NCBI GenBank assembly: GCA_002493325.1
Contig: DKYL01000018.1
Coordinates: forward strand, 1-15,040
Source of the DNA: Ruminococcaceae bacterium UBA7101
GTDB lineage: Bacteria; Bacillota; Clostridia; Oscillospirales; Acutalibacteraceae
DNA length: 15,040 bases
Direction of reading: 5' to 3'
Made by a program: the position numbers and the translations under genes. The notes under the pieces are model-generated. The model did not search any database. It worked only from the letters and a program-made list of their open reading frames with translations, and was not told the origin of the DNA. Of this stretch, positions 1-7,444 are shown in pieces (within the stretch, counting starts at the first letter, position 1; every line of letters begins with the position of its first letter).

Positions 1-1766
1 CCTTCATAGTCCCAGTTACCATAGAAGGTGCCTGTGCCGATTTTTGTATAAGGTCTTATTCTTACATAATATCTTGTATTGCCTGCTCTGCCGGTGATGG
101 TTTTGCTTGTTGTGGTATTGTTTTCAATCCATACAGAGGCAGCATTAGAGAAATCACGCTTTGTAGCATACTGAAGCTGATAGCCTGTTGTCTGGCTGGT
201 CTGCTTATTCCAGGTGAGGGTAAAGCCGTTCTTTATCGCTTTAAATCCGCCCTGAGCAGATGACAAAAAGGTTGTGGGCTTAGGGTTAATGTAATATGGG
301 AAGGTCTGAGAGCCACTGTAATTACCCTTCATTTTTACTGTCACGGTATATCTGCCTACGTTGGTTGAATTTGCATTTGAATAGCTTACCGTGTAGTCAG
401 TTCCGTTTGTCAGCTTCTTTCCTCTTCCGTCTGTTACCACAGCCGTCGGCTTCTGCACCTTTCCGTTTGTGGTGAAGATATTTGTATTTAACGAAATTGT
501 AAAGCTGTTGGGCATATTGTTAAAAACAGGAATTTCAAAGGTCTTGGTAATCTTCATTATACCTGCATTTTTATATGCTGTATAGGTTGTAGCTGACTCT
601 GCAGCAGCAGCGGCAACATTTGCCATATATTCGTTGCTGTGAAGATAATCTGAATTTGGGCTTACATTGAATTTCTGCAGATAGCCCGTGTTCTGTGTTT
701 TAAAGTTTTTTGCTATGTATTTAGCACCGTTTAAAATTGATTTTTCGGGGTCAGTCCAGGGTCTGTTATAAGTATCTGCTGTTCTGTGATCCACAAGGTC
801 TGAACGGATGTAGCCTGTGTAGCTTTTGCCGTTGTAGGTTACGGAAATATTGTACCATTTGTAACCATCGGATTGCTTTGCAGTCGTTGATTTATAGTTA
901 ACCTTGGTGTTTGAGGCAAGCAAAATAAGGGCTTTGCTGCTTGTTGTCGGTTTTTCTCTTACATAGCAGCCTGTATTTGTAAAATAACCATTTGACTCGG
1001 TTGCTGCCCATCTTAAGCCTGATGTTGCTCCGTCATAAGCACCGATATTATAGTAATTATAAATGCCGGGATATGTACTGTGCGTTCCGCTGGCGCCGCC
1101 TGCTGTCGGTGAAGCACCGCCGACCTCCTGCCTGATTTTGGATGCAAGGTAGTAAGCACTCATACCGCTTGAATTTGCAGCATTTAAAATAACACTTGAG
1201 TAGGTTTTGTTAATGGTATGGCTTTTGCCGTTTTTATCTTTATAGGTGATTTTTGATTTGTACATCCAGGTGCCCTTAAGTATGGTTTCAATACCATCAA
1301 TGGTCTGGGTGCCGTTGTAAGAGGTAGACTCAAACTGGAAGATGCCTTTTTCATTCAGCCAGTTTCTCGGGTCCATATAATACTCAACAGCATACTGTGA
1401 TGCCGATACCCAGTTGCTTGCCTCCTGAATTACATAATTTCCGTTTTTATAGCATAAGGAACAATTGCAATACATATTTGAAGCGTTATGAGAATTTTTT
1501 TCAATAAGCTGCTGATTATGCTTTTTTCGTTCGCCAGCCACAGCCGCTGACCAGTCAAGACCCGTTTTCAGTGGCTTGAATATCCAGTTCGGATACTGAT
1601 TATGAAGCTGAACCAAATCATCAATATAGCTTTCAGGGAAGCCCTTGCTTCTGAGCTCTGCGGCATAGTCTGCAGCCTCTGCCGTAAGGGGACTGCTTCC
1701 TATTGAAACTGCAAATATGTTCACTGCCAAAATTGCACTTAACAGTAAAGATAATATCTTTTTCAA
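1..1766 (-). CDS. Secreted GH73 N-acetylglucosaminidase (autolysin) with SH3, Ig-like and Fn3 domains, 3' end beyond window
   Basis: The reading frame is open for 588 codons from a TTG start at 1766 to the window edge. A TAA in frame at 1785-1787 and an AAGGAG site 8 nt upstream fix the start. Residues 1-31 form a Sec signal peptide (KK, hydrophobic core, cleavage near AEA). Residues 42-70 (FPESY..L..LH..YPNW) match the N-terminal part of clostridial glucosaminidases. The GH73 fold begins near residue 190, with probable catalytic E214 in KIRQEVGG and NIGAYDG at 240-246. It then appears interrupted by an SH3-like segment (about 260-330, YVREKPTTSSKA) before resuming at PWTDPEKSI (336-344) and running to about 400. 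An Ig-like domain (about 418-493) and an Fn3 domain (about 497-588) follow. The family cuts peptidoglycan between GlcNAc and MurNAc in cell separation or turnover. There are four cysteines, at 100, 102, 105 and 267. Whether a wall anchor or more Fn3 repeats follow cannot be seen. Confidence 0.88.
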   Translation of the reverse strand, partial: MKKILSLLLSAILAVNIFAVSIGSSPLTAEAADYAAELRSKGFPESYIDDLVQLHNQYPNWIFKPLKTGLDWSAAVAGERKKHNQQLIEKNSHNASNMYCNCSLCYKNGNYVIQEASNWVSASQYAVEYYMDPRNWLNEKGIFQFESTSYNGTQTIDGIETILKGTWMYKSKITYKDKNGKSHTINKTYSSVILNAANSSGMSAYYLASKIRQEVGGASPTAGGASGTHSTYPGIYNYYNIGAYDGATSGLRWAATESNGYFTNTGCYVREKPTTSSKALILLASNTKVNYKSTTAKQSDGYKWYNISVTYNGKSYTGYIRSDLVDHRTADTYNRPWTDPEKSILNGAKYIAKNFKTQNTGYLQKFNVSPNSDYLHSNEYMANVAAAAAESATTYTAYKNAGIMKITKTFEIPVFNNMPNSFTISLNTNIFTTNGKVQKPTAVVTDGRGKKLTNGTDYTVSYSNANSTNVGRYTVTVKMKGNYSGSQTFPYYINPKPTTFLSSAQGGFKAIKNGFTLTWNKQTSQTTGYQLQYATKRDFSNAASVWIENNTTTSKTITGRAGNTRYYVRIRPYTKIGTGTFYGNWDYE

Positions 1767-1774
1767 CTGAAAAA

Positions 1775-1780
1775 CTCCTT
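1775..1780 (-). promoter_or_regulatory. Ribosome binding site that fixes a TTG start
   Basis: Reads AAGGAG on the minus strand, 8 nt before TTG. No ATG or GTG lies between this site and the upstream in-frame stop, and the signal peptide begins directly after the TTG. Confidence 0.75.
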
Positions 1781-1812
1781 TATTTTAAATTAATATTGAA
1801 TATATCACTCCG

Positions 1813-1842
1813 ATTATAACATTATTGTAACAATTTTGTCAA
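1813..1842 (-). promoter_or_regulatory. Sigma-A promoter of the GH73 gene
   Basis: On the minus strand, TTGACA (1842-1837), an 18-nt spacer and TATAAT (1818-1813) give perfect hexamers. The predicted start lies near 1806, leaving a leader of about 40 nt. An 11-bp palindrome ATTGTAACAAT sits inside the spacer. Confidence 0.75.
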
Positions 1843-1872
1843 ATTTATTAGGGAATTTGTAATATTTATTAG
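1824..1872. promoter_or_regulatory. Candidate operator: palindrome plus phased direct repeats between divergent promoters
   Basis: ATTGTAACAAT (1824-1834) is a 5-bp inverted repeat around one base. A 16-nt sequence, TTGTCAAATTTATTAG (1836-1851), recurs as TTGTAATATTTATTAG (1857-1872), matching at 14 of 16 positions with a 21-bp period. TTGTAA/TTGTCA units start at 1825, 1836 and 1857, that is 11 and 21 bp apart and on the same DNA face. The set covers the spacer and -35 of the GH73 promoter and lies just upstream of the regulator's promoter. Binding by the adjacent XRE protein is an inference. Confidence 0.4.
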
Positions 1873-1884
1873 ATGTGACATATA

Positions 1885-1913
1885 TTGACATTTAACCGAT
1901 ATTATATTATACT
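1885..1913 (+). promoter_or_regulatory. Sigma-A promoter of the XRE regulator
   Basis: TTGACA (1885-1890), a 17-nt spacer and TATACT (1908-1913) are close to consensus. The start would fall near 1920. An AAAGGAGA ribosome site follows at 1933-1940, 6 nt before the ATG. Confidence 0.8.
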
Positions 1914-1946
1914 AAAGGTGCGAATAATGGCGAAAGGAGAGATAAA

Positions 1947-2312
1947 ATGGTAGAGTTAGCATCCAAAATTAAATCATTAAGAAAAAGTGCAGGTTTAACA
2001 CAGCAGCAGGTGGCAGACGCACTTGAAATCAAGAGGAGTGCCTATGCTTATTATGAAATCGGCAAAAGCTTCCCTAAATTGTCTGTTATTAAAAAAATGT
2101 CTGCTTTGTTTAATGTAACTGTTGATGAGCTTCTGAGCGAAGAGCAGGAAGGCGACTTGCATGCAAATAACAATTTTGATTTAGGCTGGCGCACAACTGA
2201 CGGCTTTAATCAGCTTTCCGATTTTGAGCAGTCTGTACTGTTAAGAGTCAGACTTATGTCCTATGAAGACAGGGAAAAGCTGATGGAGTACTTATCTACT
2301 ATGAATATATAG
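1947..2312 (+). CDS. XRE-family HTH transcriptional regulator, 121 aa
   Basis: A small cytoplasmic DNA-binding protein. Residues 4-63 form a complete HTH_XRE (Cro/CI type) domain with the typical RKSAGLTQQQVADAL...R.AY..YE.G...P.L..I..... F.VTVDELL pattern; helices 2-3 lie at about 17-37. The C-terminal half (about 87-119, LSDFEQSVLLRVRLMSYEDREKLMEYL read as a pattern) resembles the short helical tails by which such regulators dimerise. The start is supported by a strong ribosome site and a near-consensus promoter, and the gene ends directly before a hairpin terminator, so it is a single-gene unit. It is divergent from the GH73 autolysin and shares its repeat-bearing promoter region, so control of that gene and of itself is plausible but unproven. 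No sensor domain or metal-binding motif is visible. Confidence 0.88.
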   Translation: MVELASKIKSLRKSAGLTQQQVADALEIKRSAYAYYEIGKSFPKLSVIKKMSALFNVTVDELLSEEQEGDLHANNNFDLGWRTTDGFNQLSDFEQSVLLRVRLMSYEDREKLMEYLSTMNI

Positions 2313-2314
2313 TG

Positions 2315-2353
2315 AAAAGACCTTGCAAACTGAATTTGTTTGCAAGGTCTTTT
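2315..2353. terminator. Bidirectional intrinsic terminator between convergent genes
   Basis: AAAAGACCTTGCAAAC (2315-2330), a 7-nt loop and GTTTGCAAGGTCTTTT (2338-2353) form a perfect 16-bp stem followed by more T on the plus strand. The minus strand also gives a T-rich exit (GTCTTTTC). It begins 2 nt after the XRE stop and abuts the stop codon of the convergent symporter (2354-2356), so it can end both transcripts. Confidence 0.9.
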
Positions 2354-3826
2354 TTATTGCTGTTTTTTCTTCTTTTTCGAAATTTCTTTCAAATCGTGAT
2401 TTTTTTCGGCAAAATATGCCCGTGTTTCTTTTCCCACAAGACCGCTCAGTGCAAAAAGTGCAATGAGGTTCGGGAAAGCCATTAATCCGTTAAATATATC
2501 AGCAATATTCCATACTGCTGAAACTGTTAAATACGGACCGATAAAAACTGCCGCAATATAAATATAGCGATAAATCTTAACAACCTTTTGTGAGCCTGTG
2601 AGATATTCAAGACAGCGTTCGCTGTAATAGTTCCAGCCGAGTATTGTGGTGAATGCAAAGAATGTCAGGCAAAGCATAAGAATAAATGCGGATATGCTTT
2701 CATTCCACGGCAGCCCTTTCTGCCACGCTATTGTAGTAATGCTTACACCCTCAACGCTTCCTTCAGCAAAAGCATTGTCAGCACCTGTCAAAATAATTGA
2801 AAGACCTGTCAAAGTGCAGATAACGATCGTGTCAATGAATGTGCCTGTCATTGTAACAAGCCCCTGACGTACAGGGTCTTTTGTTTTAGCTGCAGCTGCT
2901 GCAATCGGTGCTGAGCCCAAGCCTGCTTCATTGGAGAATATTCCTCTGCCGATACCCTTCTGCATTGCAAGCTTAAGTGTTATTCCCACGCCTGCACCTG
3001 TTACCGCCTTCGCCGAAAATGCAAGACTGAATACACTTGCTATTGCAGCAGGGATTTCGCTTAAATGCGTGAATACAATTATCAGAACAAAAACAACATA
3101 TGTAATCGCCATAACAGGTACGATAACCTCAGATACCTTGGCAATTCTTTTAATACCGCCGATTATAACAAGAGCAGCGAAGAGCGTTACGGCAATACCG
3201 CCTATAACGGTTGACCATGTGTAGCTGTTTTCACCAATTGAGAAGGCAATGTGCTTAGCCTCAGGGTCAAAGAAATTATTGACAGCACTGGTGATACCGT
3301 TAATCTGTGTGATGGTTCCTATTCCCATAAGTCCCGCACCTATGCCGAATATTGCGAACAGCTTGCCGAGCCATTTCCATTTGGGACCCATACCCTTTTC
3401 AATATAGTAGAAAGGTCCGCCGAGATAGTGGTTGTCATCTTTTTTATCACGGAATCTGATTGCAAGAAAGCCTTCGGAATATTTTGTTGCCATACCGAAA
3501 AAAGCAGCCACAAGCATCCACAGCAGAGCACCTCTGCCGCCGAGGCAGATGGCTGTAGCAACACCTACGATATTGCCTGTGCCGATTGTTGCGGAAAGAG
3601 CTGTACACAGTGCACCGAAGGAGGTTACTTCGCCCTCGCCCTCATTTTCATTTTTCACCATATATTTAAGAGCCTTACCAAGGTGAAAAACCTGAACAAA
3701 GCCTGTTCGTACAGACAGCCAGATTCCGGCTGCAAGGATTAATACAATAAGCACCCAGCCCCATACCCAGCCGTCAATTTTTTCAATGATATCATTAAAT
3801 GACATTGCAAGTGTAATACTGTTCAT
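2354..3826 (-). CDS. Alanine/glycine:cation symporter family (AGCS) protein, 490 aa
   Basis: An integral membrane transporter expected to import alanine or glycine with Na+ (or H+). The length is normal for the AGCS family, and about ten or eleven hydrophobic segments are visible. Family marks are SFGALCTALSATIGTGNIVG (residues 69-88), the loop at 96-100 followed by W..AAFFGMATKYSE (to 118), and LGGPFYYIEKGMG (135-147). The 96-100 loop reads GGRGA where the family usually has GGPGA. The C-terminus is a lysine-rich cytoplasmic tail. An AGGAGG ribosome site (3831-3836) 4 nt before the ATG supports this start over the Met at residue 8. It lies downstream of tatD on the same strand with its own promoter, and no hairpin terminator is seen between them. 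Substrate preference (alanine, glycine or another small amino acid) cannot be read from sequence. Confidence 0.92.
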   Translation of the reverse strand: MNSITLAMSFNDIIEKIDGWVWGWVLIVLILAAGIWLSVRTGFVQVFHLGKALKYMVKNENEGEGEVTSFGALCTALSATIGTGNIVGVATAICLGGRGALLWMLVAAFFGMATKYSEGFLAIRFRDKKDDNHYLGGPFYYIEKGMGPKWKWLGKLFAIFGIGAGLMGIGTITQINGITSAVNNFFDPEAKHIAFSIGENSYTWSTVIGGIAVTLFAALVIIGGIKRIAKVSEVIVPVMAITYVVFVLIIVFTHLSEIPAAIASVFSLAFSAKAVTGAGVGITLKLAMQKGIGRGIFSNEAGLGSAPIAAAAAKTKDPVRQGLVTMTGTFIDTIVICTLTGLSIILTGADNAFAEGSVEGVSITTIAWQKGLPWNESISAFILMLCLTFFAFTTILGWNYYSERCLEYLTGSQKVVKIYRYIYIAAVFIGPYLTVSAVWNIADIFNGLMAFPNLIALFALSGLVGKETRAYFAEKNHDLKEISKKKKKQQ

Positions 3827-3860
3827 GCTTCCTCCTTTATTATCATAAAAATACCAAAGT

Positions 3861-3889
3861 ATAATAACACAGAGGTTTTATTAAATCAA
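3861..3889 (-). promoter_or_regulatory. Promoter of the AGCS symporter
   Basis: On the minus strand, TTGATT (3889-3884), a 17-nt spacer and TATTAT (3866-3861) precede the gene, with a predicted leader of about 30 nt. A 12-bp perfect palindrome AATTTATAAATT (3892-3903) lies just upstream, across the tatD stop codon. It is A/T only and may be chance. Confidence 0.55.
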
Positions 3890-3894
3890 GAAAT

Positions 3895-4659
3895 TTATAA
3901 ATTGTATAATTTTTTTGCATTTTCGTTTGTGATATTTAAAAGCTCCTGCACATCCATTTCAAGCAGTGCCGCAATTTTTTCTGCAACAAAAGGAATAAGT
4001 GATGAGTCATTTCTTTTGCCTCGGTGGGGGACAGGGGCAAGGTAAGGACAGTCCGTTTCAAGCACAAGGCGGTCAAGAGGTATTTCTTTGACAACCTCAA
4101 GACTTTTTCTTGCGTTATTAAATGTTACGACGCCGTTCATACCAATATACATACCAAGCTTAATTATTTCCCGAGCCATTTCCTTTGAGCCTGAAAAGCA
4201 GTGTACCACACCCTTAGGCTTTGTTGCTTTCAAAATATCAAGTGTGTCGCCGTGAGCCTCTCTGTCGTGAACAATGACAGGTAAATCAAGGTCGGCAGCC
4301 AGTTCAATCTGTGCAGTAAAAAATTCTTTCTGCACCTCCTTGGTTGAGCTCATCCAGTGGTAATCAAGCCCTATTTCACCAATTGCCACACACTTTTTGT
4401 TCTGTGCAAATTTTTTGATTAACTCCAAATCCTGCAGGCTTGCACCCTCAAGGCATTCGGGATGAAAGCCTGCGGCAAAATACATAAAGTCATATGTTTG
4501 TGCCAGGTCAAAATTAAACTGTGTTGTTTCAATATCACATCCGCAGCTTACAACATCAGAAACACCCTGACTTTGAAGAGTGCTGAGCAGCATTTCTCGG
4601 TCAGGGTTGAATTTTTCATCGTCGTAGTGTGAATGTGTATCAAATATATTCTGATACAT
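3895..4659 (-). CDS. tatD: TatD-family metal-dependent hydrolase (DNase), 254 aa
   Basis: A cytoplasmic TIM-barrel hydrolase of the amidohydrolase superfamily; characterised members are Mg/Mn-dependent 3'-5' exonucleases. All metal ligands are visible: H9 and H11 in DTHSH, E95 in GEIGLDY, H131 in VIVHDREAH, H153 in HCFSG, and D203 in ETDCPYLAP. The length is typical. The ATG is chosen because GGAAG lies 7 nt upstream, overlapping the metG stop codon, which implies translational coupling. The metG-tatD order is common in Firmicutes (metS-yabD in Bacillus subtilis), which supports the call. The true cellular substrate (DNA repair, RNA or D-aminoacyl-tRNA) is not settled for this subgroup. Confidence 0.93.
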   Translation of the reverse strand: MYQNIFDTHSHYDDEKFNPDREMLLSTLQSQGVSDVVSCGCDIETTQFNFDLAQTYDFMYFAAGFHPECLEGASLQDLELIKKFAQNKKCVAIGEIGLDYHWMSSTKEVQKEFFTAQIELAADLDLPVIVHDREAHGDTLDILKATKPKGVVHCFSGSKEMAREIIKLGMYIGMNGVVTFNNARKSLEVVKEIPLDRLVLETDCPYLAPVPHRGKRNDSSLIPFVAEKIAALLEMDVQELLNITNENAKKLYNL

Positions 4660-4671
4660 ATTACTACTTCC

Positions 4672-6627
4672 TTATCTTATTTTAGTGCCTGCGGGCATAC
4701 CGTCAACAAACAGCACCTGAACATTGTCATCGCTTACATCACCTGCAAGGAGCATACCGTTGCTCATTTCACCGCAGAGCTTTGCAGGCTTAAGGTTTGC
4801 AACAATAACAACCTTTTTGCCGACTAAATCCTCAGGCTTATACCATGGTGCAATGCCTGATACAATCTGCCTTGGCTCGTCTGTTCCGTCATTAACCTGT
4901 AACTTCAGAAGCTTTTTCGCTTTTTTGATTGGCTCACATTCGATAATCTCGGCTACTCTGAGCTCAACCTTTGCAAAATCGTCAAACTGAATTTCTGCAA
5001 GACCCTCAATTTCAGGCTTTGCTTTTTCCTCAGCCTTCTGCGCTGCTTCAGCCTGCTTTGTAATCAGTGCGTTAAGCTCTTCTATTTCTTTATCAAAATC
5101 AATTCTCGGGAAGAGAGCAGGACCCTTTGAAACAGCTACATCCTGCGGAAGAACGCCGAATTTTGCTGCATTTTCATATGTGATTAAAGCTTCGTTTGCA
5201 CCAATCTGCTCCCACACCTTAGGCATAGTTGTCGGCATAAAGCAGGAAAGCAGTGTAGTTGAAATACGGATTGCCTCCAGCAGATTATAAAGCACGGCTG
5301 CAAGTCTTGCTTTTTTGCTTTCGTCTTTGCCTAAAATCCAAGGTGTAGTTTCGTCAATATATTTATTTGCACGTGATATAACCTTGAAAATCTCAGCAAG
5401 TGCATTATTAAGCTGCGTTTCATCAATGCATTTTTCAACCTTGTCACGAAGTGAGGTTGCCATCTGAATCAGCTCATTGTCAATTTCGTCAGCTTCCTTT
5501 TCAGCAGGGATAACTCCGCCGAAATACTTTTCTACCATTGCAACAGTTCTTGAAACGAGATTTCCCAAATCGTTTGCAAGGTCACTGTTGATTCTGTTAA
5601 TCATAATTTCGTTTGAGAATGAGCTGTCTGCGCCAAGTGCCATTTCTCTTAAAATATGGTATCTGATTGCATCTGCACCGTAACGCTCACCGAGCACCTT
5701 GGGGTCAACTACATTGCCGATTGACTTGCTCATTTTCTGACCATTAAAGGTAATCCAGCCGTGAACAGCTAAATGCTTTGGCAGCGGCAGGTCAAGTGCC
5801 ATAAGGATTGCAGGCCAAATGATAGCGTGAAAACGCATAATATCTTTGGCAACCATATGAAGATCTGCAGGCCAGAATTTGTCAAATTCATTATATTTAT
5901 TGTTCTGATAGCCCAAAGCAGAGATGTAATTTGATAAAGCATCAACCCAAACATATACAACATGCTTATCATCAAATGTAACAGGAACACCCCAGGTAAA
6001 GGTGGTTCTTGAAACGCATAAATCCTCAAGACCGGGCTTAATAAAGTTATTTACAAGCTCAACAGCACGTGATTTGGGCTGCAGATAATCTGTTTCAAGC
6101 AGAAGCTTTTCAATTCTGTCGGCAAACGGTGCCATTTTGAAGAAATAAGCTTCCTCCTCAGCCTCAATAACGTCACGTCCGCATTCGGGGCATTTGCCGT
6201 CAACAAGCTGGCTTTCGGTCCAGAAGCTTTCACAGGGAGTACAGTATTTTCCCACATATTTGCCCTTGTAGATATAGCCTTTGTCATAAAGTTCTTTAAA
6301 TATCCACTGTACGGTTTCAATATGATAATCGTCAGTGGTGCGTATATATCTGTCATAGCTGATGTTCATATAGCTCCATAAATCCTTGAAGATAGCTACA
6401 ATCTCATCAACATATTCCTTTGGTGTAACACCCTTGTCATTCGCCTTCTGCTCAATCTTCAATCCGTGCTCGTCAGTACCTGTAAGGAAGATGACATCCT
6501 TGCCCTGCATACGTCTGAAACGAGCAATTGAGTCACAGGCAACAGTGGTGTAGCAGTGACCGATATGGGGATTGCCTGAAGGATAGTAAATCGGTGTTGT
6601 TATATAAAATTTTTCTTTTTCTGCCAT
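4672..6627 (-). CDS. metG: Methionyl-tRNA synthetase with C-terminal tRNA-binding domain, 651 aa
   Basis: A class I aminoacyl-tRNA synthetase that charges tRNA-Met for initiation and elongation. The HIGH motif is at residues 21-24 (PSGNPHIGH) and KMSKS at 298-302. A zinc-type knuckle has C129-x2-C132 and C146-x2-C149 within the connective-peptide region. The anticodon-binding helical region follows (about 350-510), then a charged linker (about 514-538) and a C-terminal EMAP/Trbp111-like OB domain (about 545-651; FAKVELRVAEI, IVSGIA, NLKPAKL, SNGM), which in this family provides dimerisation and tRNA affinity. The start has AGGAG 8 nt upstream, overlapping the nagB stop, and the gap to nagB is 12 nt. 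No T-box leader is present because nagB occupies the space upstream. Nothing in the protein looks damaged. Confidence 0.97.
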   Translation of the reverse strand: MAEKEKFYITTPIYYPSGNPHIGHCYTTVACDSIARFRRMQGKDVIFLTGTDEHGLKIEQKANDKGVTPKEYVDEIVAIFKDLWSYMNISYDRYIRTTDDYHIETVQWIFKELYDKGYIYKGKYVGKYCTPCESFWTESQLVDGKCPECGRDVIEAEEEAYFFKMAPFADRIEKLLLETDYLQPKSRAVELVNNFIKPGLEDLCVSRTTFTWGVPVTFDDKHVVYVWVDALSNYISALGYQNNKYNEFDKFWPADLHMVAKDIMRFHAIIWPAILMALDLPLPKHLAVHGWITFNGQKMSKSIGNVVDPKVLGERYGADAIRYHILREMALGADSSFSNEIMINRINSDLANDLGNLVSRTVAMVEKYFGGVIPAEKEADEIDNELIQMATSLRDKVEKCIDETQLNNALAEIFKVISRANKYIDETTPWILGKDESKKARLAAVLYNLLEAIRISTTLLSCFMPTTMPKVWEQIGANEALITYENAAKFGVLPQDVAVSKGPALFPRIDFDKEIEELNALITKQAEAAQKAEEKAKPEIEGLAEIQFDDFAKVELRVAEIIECEPIKKAKKLLKLQVNDGTDEPRQIVSGIAPWYKPEDLVGKKVVIVANLKPAKLCGEMSNGMLLAGDVSDDNVQVLFVDGMPAGTKIR

Positions 6628-6639
6628 TTTGATTTCTCC

Positions 6640-7365
6640 TTATATAAGTGAGGCTGCACCCTTATCAAGCATAAGTGTAACATCAGTATGGAACTGAAGA
6701 ACGGACGCAGGGCACTGAGGTGTAACATTTCCGTCAATCAATTGTTTGATTGCTTTTGCTTTATTTTCGCCTAAAGCGATAATCAGGATTCTTTTTGCCT
6801 GCATAATTGAGCCAATACCCATTGTAACAGCGTGGGTAGGTACTTCGTCAATTGAATTGAAAAATCTGCTGTTGTCCTGAATTGTGCTTTCCTTAAGTGC
6901 AACCACGTGGCTCCAGCGTTGGAAGCTGTCGCTTGGCTCGTTGAAGGCAATGTGACCGTTTGAGCCGATACCCAGAAGCTGAATATCAATACCGCCTGCA
7001 GCCTTGATTCTTTCCTCATATTCCTTACATTCCTGCTCTAAATCCTCAGCATTTCCATTAAGGAAATGAATGTTTTCCTCTGGAATATTGAGGTGATCAA
7101 AAAGATTGTCGTGCATAAAGCGGTGGTAAGAGTTTTTGTCATTCACATCAAGCTTGCAGTATTCGTCAAGGTTAAAGGTTGTTACCTTGCTGAAATCAAC
7201 AGCACCGTTTTCAAAAAGCTTAATCATATGACCATAGGGCTTAAGCGGTGTTGAGCCTGTTGCAAGACCGAGTACAGAGTTTGGTTTTGCAAGTACCTGA
7301 CCGCACATATAATTGCCGGCAGCAATGCCGATTTGCTCCTCATTATCATAAATTAATACATTCAT
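6640..7365 (-). CDS. nagB: Glucosamine-6-phosphate deaminase, 241 aa
   Basis: A cytoplasmic enzyme that converts glucosamine-6-phosphate to fructose-6-phosphate and ammonia, feeding amino sugars into glycolysis. The phosphate-binding loop ATGSTP is at 35-40. D67 in FNLDEY, H138 in NGHIAFNEP and E143 correspond to the catalytic Asp72, His143 and Glu148 of the E. coli enzyme. The E. coli Asp141 position is N136, as in Gram-positive homologues, so this is not a defect. The length matches the short, Gram-positive type. AAGGAGG (7374-7380) lies 8 nt before the ATG. No nagA neighbour is present; instead metG follows after 12 nt. It could serve recycling of peptidoglycan or dietary amino sugars, or balance against GlmS. 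Confidence 0.95.
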   Translation of the reverse strand: MNVLIYDNEEQIGIAAGNYMCGQVLAKPNSVLGLATGSTPLKPYGHMIKLFENGAVDFSKVTTFNLDEYCKLDVNDKNSYHRFMHDNLFDHLNIPEENIHFLNGNAEDLEQECKEYEERIKAAGGIDIQLLGIGSNGHIAFNEPSDSFQRWSHVVALKESTIQDNSRFFNSIDEVPTHAVTMGIGSIMQAKRILIIALGENKAKAIKQLIDGNVTPQCPASVLQFHTDVTLMLDKGAASLI

Positions 7366-7401
7366 ATTATGTACCTCCTTATTATCACTATTATTAATAA
7401 T

Positions 7402-7444
7402 TACATACTAATGTATATTATAGACTAATTAATTTTCCTGTCAA
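7402..7444 (-). promoter_or_regulatory. Promoter of the nagB-metG-tatD operon
   Basis: On the minus strand, TTGACA (7444-7439), a 16-nt spacer and TATAAT (7422-7417) are perfect hexamers. The -35 lies within the last codons of the vanZ-like gene. The start is predicted near 7410, at the centre of a small palindrome TACAT-ACTA-ATGTA (7402-7415) that could be an operator or a short 5' hairpin. No CcpA-type or classic NagR-type site is recognisable. Confidence 0.72.

Noticed and set aside
1927..1953. Eight-codon leader peptide before the XRE gene
   Set aside because: ATG GCG AAA ... ends in TAG just after the XRE start and has no ribosome site of its own; probably chance.
3251..3742. A 163-codon frame antisense to the symporter gene
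   Set aside because: It lies wholly within a well-supported gene on the other strand, has a low-complexity composition and no ribosome site; a shadow frame.
6628..7424. T-box or other riboswitch controlling metG
   Set aside because: metG is preceded directly by nagB, and the nagB leader is about 45 nt, too short for a T-box or SAM riboswitch.
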